From Pseudomonadales bacterium (GTDB taxonomy: Bacteria; Pseudomonadota; Gammaproteobacteria; Pseudomonadales; Azotimanducaceae), in the NCBI GenBank assembly GCA_016779585.1, contig JADHNI010000035.1:1-38046 (forward strand): a DNA stretch of 38,046 nt, read 5' to 3'. A program made the translations under genes and the position numbers. A model generated the notes under the pieces. The model ran no database searches. It was given only the letters and a program-made list of their open reading frames with translations, and was not told the DNA's origin. Of this stretch, positions 1 to 6,846 are shown one piece after another. The number at the start of each line of letters is the position of its first letter. Positions within the stretch are counted from its first letter, which is position 1.

Positions 1-16
1 TGGATACTCAGCAGCA

Positions 17-976
17 ATGACAAGCAACGCAAACCGTGACGAAGAATCACGACTGGTGGAACTGAACTCCCTGGGGATACTGGATTCCGCAGAGGAAGAA
101 CGCTACGACCGATTCATTAGGCTGGCGAAGCGAACCTTCAACGTGCCCTTTGCGTCATTCTCCCTGGTTGACGATTCAAGGGAATGGTTCAAATCCCGTC
201 ACGGTTATGACGCCACGGAAATTCCCTTACGGGACTCCTTCGGCATCCACGCCATCTACAACAGACATGCTCTTGTGGTTCACGATGCCACTCGCGATCC
301 GAGATTTTCGAGCCAGGCCATGGAGTCGGGCATCAAGTTTTATGCCGCCTTTCCGATCCGCACACATCGCGATCAGGTCATCGGCACACTCAACATTGCT
401 GACACTACACCGAGAAACTTTTCTGATGAGGATCACAAGTGCCTCTCGGACCTGGCCTGCATGATCGAGGAAGAAATCAATCTGCAGTCCATCGCCAACA
501 TAGATGACCTGACAAGCCTGTTTAACCGTCGCGGTTTCATGGGGGTCGGACAGCATGCCATCGCCATCTGCAAGCGCATGCGGCGACCGGCAACCGTCAT
601 GTTTTTTGACCTGGATGGTTTCAAGCAGGTGAATGATACCTACGGCCATGCCGAGGGTGATCGGGTTCTGAAGAATATCGGCACGCTGCTGCGTTCGGTG
701 TTCCGCAACTCAGATGTTGTTGCCCGAATGGGTGGTGACGAGTTCTGCGTTCTGTTGACCGGCACCGATACTGATCACGTCGATCGCCCACTGCACAACC
801 TGGCTGACTCTATCCAGGTGCAGAACGAGAACACACCCTACGAGATTGGCTACAGTGTCGGCGTGGTGGAATACGAAGACAGGCACGATGACATCACCAA
901 GCTGATGGAAGAAGCCGACCACCTCATGCACCAACAGAAACGTGCCCGCAAGCAGGCCGGAGTTAGCGTCGCCTAG
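17..976 (+). CDS. GAF-GGDEF diguanylate cyclase
   Basis: Predicted cytoplasmic enzyme making cyclic-di-GMP from two GTP. An N-terminal GAF-type sensor domain (about residues 25-155) has the LGILD and WFKS-type signatures of GAF domains commonly joined to GGDEF. The GGDEF domain (about 160-319) carries an intact GGDEF active site at residues 239-243 and an RNSD inhibitory I-site (230-233) exactly five residues upstream, so product inhibition is expected. No membrane segment is visible, which suggests a soluble ligand or redox/light-sensing GAF. The frame stays open to the left edge and no Shine-Dalgarno is visible before this ATG, so a few more N-terminal residues may lie outside the window. 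Its TAG stop shares the palindrome CTAG with the stop of the convergent transporter. Confidence 0.93.
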   Translation: MTSNANRDEESRLVELNSLGILDSAEEERYDRFIRLAKRTFNVPFASFSLVDDSREWFKSRHGYDATEIPLRDSFGIHAIYNRHALVVHDATRDPRFSSQAMESGIKFYAAFPIRTHRDQVIGTLNIADTTPRNFSDEDHKCLSDLACMIEEEINLQSIANIDDLTSLFNRRGFMGVGQHAIAICKRMRRPATVMFFDLDGFKQVNDTYGHAEGDRVLKNIGTLLRSVFRNSDVVARMGGDEFCVLLTGTDTDHVDRPLHNLADSIQVQNENTPYEIGYSVGVVEYEDRHDDITKLMEEADHLMHQQKRARKQAGVSVA

Positions 977-2316
977 GCACCAGCGCTCATTGCCCGGTTT
1001 TCAGCCTCCAGTTCCCTGCGCATCTCTACCTGTCTTTCCTCGGTGATTGGGTAGTTCCAGATGATCACACATGATGCGAGATAGAAAATTGTCGGGAACG
1101 TCGCAAACAGGAACTTCAGCCCCCACAAGCTCATCAGCGTAATGGTTTCCGGCTGTGAGGGTTCGAAGCCGATAATCCACAACCCGTATAAACCGAGGCT
1201 GCTGCCCACAGACGCCGCGAGTTTCCAGGTGAACGAGTAGGTAGAGAAGAACAGGGCTGCCCGGTTCTCACCGGTCTTCAGTGTATCCAGGTCGATCACA
1301 TCTGCTTTCATCGAATTGGGTAGTGCGTTAAAGCCACCAGCGGCAAAACCGGTCGCGATGGTAATAGGCAACATGTACCAGAAGTCACCGTAACCGAGAA
1401 AGAGGTAGAACGGATGGGCGAGGCCAATCAAAAGGAAACTGCCGACATAAGCACGGTGCTTTCCTATCTTCGTAGAGAGCCATACCCAGAAGGGCACACC
1501 TGCAAGATTCGAAAGGTAGAAGAAAGTCAGCATATATATCGCCTGCTCTTCTGCACCCAGCACAAAGGTAATAAAAAAGAGATAAAGCGGAGTTGTAATA
1601 GACAGCGCCGTGGAACTGACCATGAAAGCAATGATCAGTCGCAGGAACGGCTTGTTTGAGAACATCAGCTTAAGGCCTTCCATAATCGGTGTACCCGTAT
1701 TGACGTACTCCGTAGGCTCCTTCACTCGGGTTACCGTGAAAAAAACACAAACAGGCATCAGTATCAGCATCGTTGTGCCAACGATCTCAAGTACCGCGCC
1801 ACTGCCACCAATCGCAAAGAAGAAAAGCGCGGCTGCTGGAGCCAGTTGGGCCGACAGGCTGCCCACGACACCCATCATGGCTCTCGCGCCGGTAATCCGG
1901 GAACGTTCATTGTATTCAGGTGACAGCTCAGCGCCCCATGCGTAATAGGGGATGATCATCATCGTGGTGGCTATTGATAACAGGAAATACCAGCTAGCCA
2001 TATGCCAGGCACCCGCACCTTCCGGGGGGAAAAACAGCTGGTACACCGCAAGCATCATGATTGGTGCGGACAGTGCTATCCAGAAACGCCGTCGCCCCCA
2101 GGGTGTAGGGTACTTGTCAGTGATGAATCCGAAGAAGGGATCCGTGAATACATCGGATATACGAACCGCAAGCATGATGTTTGCCGCGATAATCATCGGC
2201 ACTGCAAGTTCTGTTGTATAAAATTTTGGTACGAATACGATGACAGGGAACAATGCCATCGTAACCGGCAGATCAGCCAGCGAGTAAAAAAACAACGTCT
2301 TCTTTTGAAGCGCCAA
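973..2316 (-). CDS. GPH/MelB-type MFS sugar:cation symporter
   Basis: A 447-residue polytopic inner-membrane protein of the glycoside-pentoside-hexuronide:cation symporter family (MFS_2). The diagnostic region is the N-terminal half, with the RISDVFTDPFFG loop (the conserved Asp-rich cation/sugar site) followed by the GRRRFW cytoplasmic-loop motif. About twelve hydrophobic segments are visible. The substrate cannot be read from sequence; relatives move oligosaccharides, glucuronides or other osmolytes. The start is TTG at 2316, chosen because AAGGAGG lies eight bases upstream and the next Met is well inside the first membrane segment. It begins 29 bases after the isocitrate dehydrogenase stop on the same strand, so the two are probably cotranscribed. 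Confidence 0.88.
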   Translation of the reverse strand: MALQKKTLFFYSLADLPVTMALFPVIVFVPKFYTTELAVPMIIAANIMLAVRISDVFTDPFFGFITDKYPTPWGRRRFWIALSAPIMMLAVYQLFFPPEGAGAWHMASWYFLLSIATTMMIIPYYAWGAELSPEYNERSRITGARAMMGVVGSLSAQLAPAAALFFFAIGGSGAVLEIVGTTMLILMPVCVFFTVTRVKEPTEYVNTGTPIMEGLKLMFSNKPFLRLIIAFMVSSTALSITTPLYLFFITFVLGAEEQAIYMLTFFYLSNLAGVPFWVWLSTKIGKHRAYVGSFLLIGLAHPFYLFLGYGDFWYMLPITIATGFAAGGFNALPNSMKADVIDLDTLKTGENRAALFFSTYSFTWKLAASVGSSLGLYGLWIIGFEPSQPETITLMSLWGLKFLFATFPTIFYLASCVIIWNYPITEERQVEMRRELEAENRAMSAGA

Positions 2317-2345
2317 TACGTCCCCCTCCTTTTGCCGGATGAGGT

Positions 2346-3347
2346 TTACAGGTGGTCGATCAGTGCCTGTGTATATTCTGTTGTTGTAGCACTGCCACCA
2401 AGATCCGGCGTCGTGGTTTTCCCTTCGCCAATCACCTTCCGAACCGCGGTTCGTACACGCTGACTGGCATCGTTCAACTCAAGATAATCCAGCATCATCG
2501 CCGACGCCAGTAAAAGTGCCGTGGGATTGGCGATATTTTTACCTGCGATATCCGGGGCACTGCCATGCACTGCCTCAAATATCCCACGGTTGTTGCCAAT
2601 ATTGGCACCGGGTGCGAGACCAAGACCACCGACAAGGCCTGCACAGAGATCTGACAGAATATCGCCAAACAGGTTTGTGGTGACGATGACATCAAACCGG
2701 TGAGGATTCATGACCAGTTGCATGGCGCAGTTATCGACAATCATTTCCTCAAACTGGATGTCTTCGAATTCTTTTGCGACCTCCCGTGCTACTTCCAGGA
2801 ACAGACCAGACGTGGACTTCATGATGTTGGCCTTGTGCACAACCGCCACTTTTTCACGCCGTAGTTGCCGGGCCAGCTTAAATGCGTGACGTATAACCCG
2901 CGTGCTGCCCTTTCGCGTAACAACACTGGTCAACTCTGCACGCTCACCATCTTCGCTGCGCTTGTGACCGACCCCTGAATAAAGACCCTCCATGTTCTCT
3001 CGCACCACAAGAATATCGATATCGGTGTACCTCACGGTTGCCCCGGGAATGGACAGAGCGGGTCGCACATTCGCAAAAAGATCAAAGTGCTGCCTGAGCG
3101 AAACGTTGACCGAGCTGAAGCCACGACCGATCGGCGTTATAATAGGGCCTTTTAGTGCCACCGGATTCTCGGCAATTTTCGCCAGGGTTTCCTCCGGAAC
3201 GAGGTCAAGTCCCTGCTTCAGGGCTTCACCACCGGCAATGGCATATTCAAATTCAAGGCCGCACTCGAGGTGATCCAGCACCTGCGTGGTTGCCGCAACG
3301 ATATCCGGACCGATTCCGTCGCCGGGAAGGACAGTAACTTTTGTCAT
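2346..3347 (-). CDS. NAD-dependent isocitrate dehydrogenase
   Basis: A 333-residue member of the isocitrate/isopropylmalate dehydrogenase family, oxidatively decarboxylating a 2-hydroxy-3-carboxylate. The N-terminal LPGDGIGP loop, the S-x-N-x-x-LRQ substrate motif followed by ANVRP, and the catalytic Lys/Asp segments (VVHKANIMK and NLFGDILSD) are intact. The Ser-Asn pair in the substrate motif favours isocitrate over 3-isopropylmalate. The coenzyme motif HGSAPDIAGKNIANP has Asp after Pro, where NADP enzymes carry Lys, which indicates NAD+. No leuC or leuD neighbours are present. Length matches short bacterial NAD-IDHs. Homoisocitrate or tartrate activity cannot be excluded. The Shine-Dalgarno is weak. 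Confidence 0.85.
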   Translation of the reverse strand: MTKVTVLPGDGIGPDIVAATTQVLDHLECGLEFEYAIAGGEALKQGLDLVPEETLAKIAENPVALKGPIITPIGRGFSSVNVSLRQHFDLFANVRPALSIPGATVRYTDIDILVVRENMEGLYSGVGHKRSEDGERAELTSVVTRKGSTRVIRHAFKLARQLRREKVAVVHKANIMKSTSGLFLEVAREVAKEFEDIQFEEMIVDNCAMQLVMNPHRFDVIVTTNLFGDILSDLCAGLVGGLGLAPGANIGNNRGIFEAVHGSAPDIAGKNIANPTALLLASAMMLDYLELNDASQRVRTAVRKVIGEGKTTTPDLGGSATTTEYTQALIDHL

Positions 3348-3411
3348 GGAATATGGAGTATAAGAATGAATTCCCGCGCAAGGTACTCAATCCCGCGCAC
3401 GATTGCCAGTC

Positions 3412-3798
3412 TCAGGCTGCTTCCATGGCACTGCTCAGTTCTTCAATACGAGCCTCCCACGCCTTTTGGTACTCCGGTGTCCAGCGATCACCAGCCAGGT
3501 CACGGATAACCCCGGCAAATGCATTAAACAGCTGGCGATACATCGGGCGTTCAACACTATAGGCCTGTTCATGATTGCGCAGCTCAAAATCCAGGTAGGC
3601 AGCTTCCAGTTCCACGTCCGTACTCATGAGCAGCCGGGTGACCTCTTCCAGCATTCGACCCTTGGTCAGTTCATCCATGTGCAGCATCAGGTTTTCAGCC
3701 GCTGGGCTCGCTGCATAAAACGCGTCAAAGATTTTCGTGTAAACGTCTTCTTCGGTATCCGCAAGGTACTCGAGCGATTCGGCGATTAATTCGGTCAT
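3412..3798 (-). CDS. Globin-like protein (putative)
   Basis: A 128-residue, all-helical small protein. I read it as a globin-fold member because its C-terminal half follows the flavohaemoglobin/single-domain globin pattern: NHxxxYSVExxxY, a helix, then a WTPEYQKAW segment near the end. His76 in the NHEQAY stretch would be the proximal haem ligand. The usual distal Phe/Gln pattern is not obvious and the length is a little short, so it could be a divergent globin sensor that no longer binds oxygen. It lies upstream of the isocitrate dehydrogenase on the same strand (64-base gap) and divergent from the dsbA-like gene. The divergent spacer contains a symmetric CATTATAATG. Confidence 0.55.
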   Translation of the reverse strand: MTELIAESLEYLADTEEDVYTKIFDAFYAASPAAENLMLHMDELTKGRMLEEVTRLLMSTDVELEAAYLDFELRNHEQAYSVERPMYRQLFNAFAGVIRDLAGDRWTPEYQKAWEARIEELSSAMEAA

Positions 3799-3806
3799 GT
3801 GGATTC

Positions 3807-3836
3807 TTGTTCAGCATAAGATCGGATCATTATAAT
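3807..3836 (+). promoter_or_regulatory. Candidate sigma-70 promoter for dsbA-like gene
   Basis: TTGTTC (3807-3812), an 18-base spacer and a perfect TATAAT (3831-3836). Transcription would start near 3843, giving a leader of about 11 bases to ATG 3854 or 23 bases to ATG 3866. The -10 sits in the perfect palindrome CATTATAATG (3828-3837), so TATAAT is also present on the minus strand facing the globin-like gene, but no convincing minus-strand -35 is visible. Confidence 0.5.
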
Positions 3837-3853
3837 GGCCGATTGACACCAGG

Positions 3854-4546
3854 ATGACATACCCTATGGCAAAGAAAGAATCAAAATTCCTCCGGCAGCA
3901 GAAGCTCGCAGTGGGCGGTCTGGCCGTCGTGGTTCTTGCTATCGTGGCCTACCTGTCCTGGTTGACCGCCAGTGACGCCAACCTCGACGAGATCGTGGAA
4001 GGTGAACACTACCAGTTGATCGAGAATCCCAGGAGGATCCGGGGAGACAAGATCGAGGTCATGGAATTTTTCAGCTACGCCTGTGTGCACTGTTACAACT
4101 TTGATCCGTTGATCAAGGATTGGGCTGCAGAGCGCGACGACATCACCCTTGTGCAGACGCCAGCGATTGCCAACGAATACTGGCGATTGCTCGGTCGGCA
4201 CTACTACGCCCTGCAGGCCATGGGCGCGCCTGAAGAAAACCACATGAGAGCGTTTCGAGCGATTCACGAGGCCAGGCAGGCATTCAATGGACCGGAAAAG
4301 ATGATCCAGTTCGCGGAGTCTTCAGGGCTCGATCGGGAAAGCTACGAAAAAGCCTTCAACTCGACTGAAGTCAGCAATGCACTGAACCGCGCCGACCAGA
4401 TGGCCAGACGCCTGCGCGTCGCTGCTGTACCTACCATCATTGTGCAGGGCAAGTACCTGGTAAGAACCACATCTACTGTGGGGACAAGACGGATGCTTCA
4501 GGTGATTGATTACCTGGTGGCTAAAGAGAAAGCCGAAGCAGGCTAG
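3854..4546 (+). CDS. Membrane-anchored DsbA-family thiol:disulfide oxidoreductase
   Basis: A 230-residue thioredoxin-fold protein predicted to act in the periplasm. A single hydrophobic segment (about residues 18-37) forms an uncleaved anchor or signal sequence. The active site is CVHC (77-80), the DsbA-type CPHC motif with Val for Pro, and the cis-proline loop is Val192-Pro193. The helical insertion typical of DsbA lies between them. The Val dipeptide may change redox potential relative to CPHC enzymes. Two starts are possible, ATG 3854 and ATG 3866 (MAKKES); the second gives better spacing from the AGGA at 3851. The stop abuts the stop of the convergent carotenoid oxygenase with no intervening base. 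Confidence 0.88.
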   Translation: MTYPMAKKESKFLRQQKLAVGGLAVVVLAIVAYLSWLTASDANLDEIVEGEHYQLIENPRRIRGDKIEVMEFFSYACVHCYNFDPLIKDWAAERDDITLVQTPAIANEYWRLLGRHYYALQAMGAPEENHMRAFRAIHEARQAFNGPEKMIQFAESSGLDRESYEKAFNSTEVSNALNRADQMARRLRVAAVPTIIVQGKYLVRTTSTVGTRRMLQVIDYLVAKEKAEAG

Positions 4547-5968
4547 TCACAGGCGCTGCCATGCTTCCTGGTCAACCCAGGCAGAATGAAAACCAAACGG
4601 CACGCGCGCTGGCATCACAATGCGAGCAACAGGTCCTGCCTCGAAGTCGGCAGCATCAATGATAATACATTCGCTTCGATCCAGCGCTTCGTCCCGGACA
4701 AAGCCAATGACCCAGCCATCGTTTTCGTTTTGGCCACCTGTCTTCGGCGCAAATATTGGCTCACCACCCAGTCGGCCTTCCCCATAGGGATAGTGTGAGC
4801 TTTCACCAGTCTCCATATCGTAGCGGATGATCCCATCAAACCCGGACTCAAGGGTGTCACCGGCAATGCGTGCTGCATAGGAATACCGGTACGGGGCACC
4901 TATCCGGTCCTCATTGATCCGGGCAAACTCGCACCCCCACTCCAGGTCCAGTGCCTTCTCCTTAACCTCACCGGTTTTCACGTTAAATCGCCACTGGTAA
5001 AGCATAGGCAGATCGCTTCGGTCACCGGGCGCCGTCCGCTCTTCGTCACCAATGGAGTTTCGTTGCGAGCGACATCCGTCGACAATGACCCAATCACCGT
5101 CTTCGTAGGCGTTTACCGTGTGGTAGCAGTAGCAGTTTTCAACCTCAAACCACATGACCTTGTCGCCATCTTCGCCCCGTTTCAGCAGACCGAAACGCGA
5201 CCCGTTCTCTGGTTCGAAGTAGAGCATGCTCTTACCCTGGGCCATGCGTTCAAAATCAAATACACAGGGTAAATCCAGCAAAATGGTGTAGTTCTCCGAA
5301 ATAGCGCAATCGTGCATCATCACAGGCTTGGGAATATCTACGGTCGTTGTATGAGCAAGCCTGCCCTCCTTATCAACAACCGTAACAGAGCAATAAGGTG
5401 CCTGCACAACACTGTACCCGTTGCCGATTAGCTCACCCGTACGTGGGTCAATTTTCGGATGCGCTGAGTAGGGGTTTACCAGTTCTCCACCATAGTCCTG
5501 CTCACCGATTGGGTCGAGGTCTGGCATGGTCAGCTGAAATGGGTAGGCCGCTTCCTGCAGGGCGAGGAACATCCCTGCATGGAACACCATGTGCGTATTC
5601 GCGATGTTTTTCGAGAACTGGTATTTGGCCGCAAGCGCCGGATCAGTGTTCATACCATCCCAGATGTAGTCACCGTGCTCCTGTTCAGCAAGATGACCCG
5701 GCGTCTCAACAAAGCGGTTGTAGTAATAGGCGTTTCCATCCTCAAAACGTACCTGGTGAATCATGCCGTCACCCTGGAACGGGTGATATGCCTCTTCGGA
5801 ACTCACGAAGACCGGGTTTGCGCCGATACGAAGAAATGAGCCTTGAAGATCCTGGGGAATGCAGCCGATCACTTCAGAGCAGGGTACATTACTGTGAAGC
5901 TCCTGCACCGGGGCAAAGTTACCCTGGAAATAATGGACTGAGGGGTTTTCAATCTCGGAAATGCGCAT
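4547..5968 (-). CDS. Carotenoid cleavage oxygenase (RPE65/lignostilbene dioxygenase family)
   Basis: A 473-residue non-haem iron dioxygenase predicted to split a double bond in a carotenoid, apocarotenoid or stilbene. The four iron-binding histidines of the seven-bladed propeller are all visible: His170 (AHPKIDP), His219 (MMHD), His283 (CYHTVNAYED) and His461 (GFHSAW). The N-terminal GANPVF and HPFQGDGMIH signatures also match. No signal peptide is seen. The substrate is not predictable, but the upstream acyl-CoA synthetase and outer-membrane protein suggest uptake and catabolism of a hydrophobic compound rather than vision-type retinal synthesis. AAGGA precedes the ATG by eight bases. The gene starts 62 bases after the YCII gene and is probably the last gene of that operon. 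Confidence 0.9.
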   Translation of the reverse strand: MRISEIENPSVHYFQGNFAPVQELHSNVPCSEVIGCIPQDLQGSFLRIGANPVFVSSEEAYHPFQGDGMIHQVRFEDGNAYYYNRFVETPGHLAEQEHGDYIWDGMNTDPALAAKYQFSKNIANTHMVFHAGMFLALQEAAYPFQLTMPDLDPIGEQDYGGELVNPYSAHPKIDPRTGELIGNGYSVVQAPYCSVTVVDKEGRLAHTTTVDIPKPVMMHDCAISENYTILLDLPCVFDFERMAQGKSMLYFEPENGSRFGLLKRGEDGDKVMWFEVENCYCYHTVNAYEDGDWVIVDGCRSQRNSIGDEERTAPGDRSDLPMLYQWRFNVKTGEVKEKALDLEWGCEFARINEDRIGAPYRYSYAARIAGDTLESGFDGIIRYDMETGESSHYPYGEGRLGGEPIFAPKTGGQNENDGWVIGFVRDEALDRSECIIIDAADFEAGPVARIVMPARVPFGFHSAWVDQEAWQRL

Positions 5969-6030
5969 CAGGTGTCCTTAGCGAGGTCTTTTGTAATGGC
6001 AACTAATGTACGAACAAACACCGATCAACG

Positions 6031-6498
6031 CTAGTCGCTGATATTCAAGCGGCTCTCAGGATCGACTCGTTTGATACTGAAGCTTTTGTCGGGATCCTCA
6101 ATCGGCTGGGATGGCCTGCGCCTGACAAACCGCATCGATGACATATTGACACCCCAGGGCATGACCTGCGCCCGCACAAGCCTCATTTGCACCCCGGGGT
6201 CCTGGGCAGCAAGTTTCTGCGCTTCCTCGAGAGACCCCGTCCTGAGTAACATCGCGCTCAGCGCATCATAGGTAGTGTCTTCAACCACTGGCCCACCCAT
6301 AACTACCTGGTCGTTTAAGTGCAGTTCTTTCAGGTAATCGTGATGTTTCTTCAGGCCAGGTTGTTTTTCATAACCCAGCGCCTCATTCCAGGACGGTCCC
6401 GGCGTGTAAAGCAGCAGGAAATAACTTGTCTCCTCACCGTTCGCTGCTGCGCACAACAGAAAAAGGGTGAACAACAGGAGTCTCAGGCGATCAGTCAC
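6031..6498 (-). CDS. YCII-domain protein with signal peptide
   Basis: A 155-residue protein with a YCII-like (ferredoxin-fold) domain, seen as the SYFLLLYTPGPSW opening, the conserved HHDYLKEL helix, the GGPVV strand and the terminal MPWGV-type strand. The start is GTG 6498, which overlaps the upstream stop by eight bases and gives a clean signal peptide (LRLLLFTLFLLCAAA). A longer in-frame reading to 6597 exists but would bury that signal and overlap the upstream gene by more than 100 bases. Most YCII proteins are cytoplasmic and about 100 residues, so an exported version is unusual. The function is unknown; YCII domains occur in chloromuconolactone-dehalogenase-like enzymes. Confidence 0.7.
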   Translation of the reverse strand: MTDRLRLLLFTLFLLCAAANGEETSYFLLLYTPGPSWNEALGYEKQPGLKKHHDYLKELHLNDQVVMGGPVVEDTTYDALSAMLLRTGSLEEAQKLAAQDPGVQMRLVRAQVMPWGVNMSSMRFVRRRPSQPIEDPDKSFSIKRVDPESRLNISD

Positions 6499-6832
6499 TG
6501 ACCTTCTTGTGTATATGAGGCAGGGAACTCGGATCTTTTGGATCAAGAAAACGCTTCTCGGTACCGGTACGGGTAACGTTTTCGTAGGTACCGTCATAAC
6601 GTTTCTCCAGCTTGGTAAACCCGAGGTTCTTCAGATGTGCATTCCCGGCGGGGGTATTCGCCATGGGCGGCGTAGTGATGACCTTGCGAATGGACGAGGA
6701 CACCGGGGTATCTCCCGGATCAATGGACGCCAGTTCACACAGCTCACCCCAGGTGGAAATAGTCGTCGCTATACTGTGCACAACCTCAACGGTTCTGCCG
6801 TTTTCATCACAAATGTAGTCGTAACGTGGCAA
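6491..6832 (-). CDS. FmdB/zinc-ribbon-like small protein (putative)
   Basis: A 113-residue protein opening MPRYDYICDENG, the form typical of FmdB-family zinc-ribbon regulators, and continuing with the WGELCELA and DPGDTP segments of that family. Only two cysteines are evident, so the zinc knuckle looks degenerate. The start is TTG 6832, chosen because AGGAG lies eight bases upstream and this gives the family's usual MPRYDY start. A TTG at 6850 overlaps the previous stop but has no ribosome binding site. The gene is translationally coupled on both sides: it follows the DUF5916 stop closely and overlaps the YCII start. Its role here is unknown. Confidence 0.65.
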   Translation of the reverse strand: MPRYDYICDENGRTVEVVHSIATTISTWGELCELASIDPGDTPVSSSIRKVITTPPMANTPAGNAHLKNLGFTKLEKRYDGTYENVTRTGTEKRFLDPKDPSSLPHIHKKVSD

Positions 6833-6846
6833 CTTGTTAACTCCTG

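Noticed and set aside
5398-6006. Open plus-strand frame of about 200 codons
   Set aside because: Antisense to the carotenoid oxygenase, rich in Cys, His and Arg, with no family signature.
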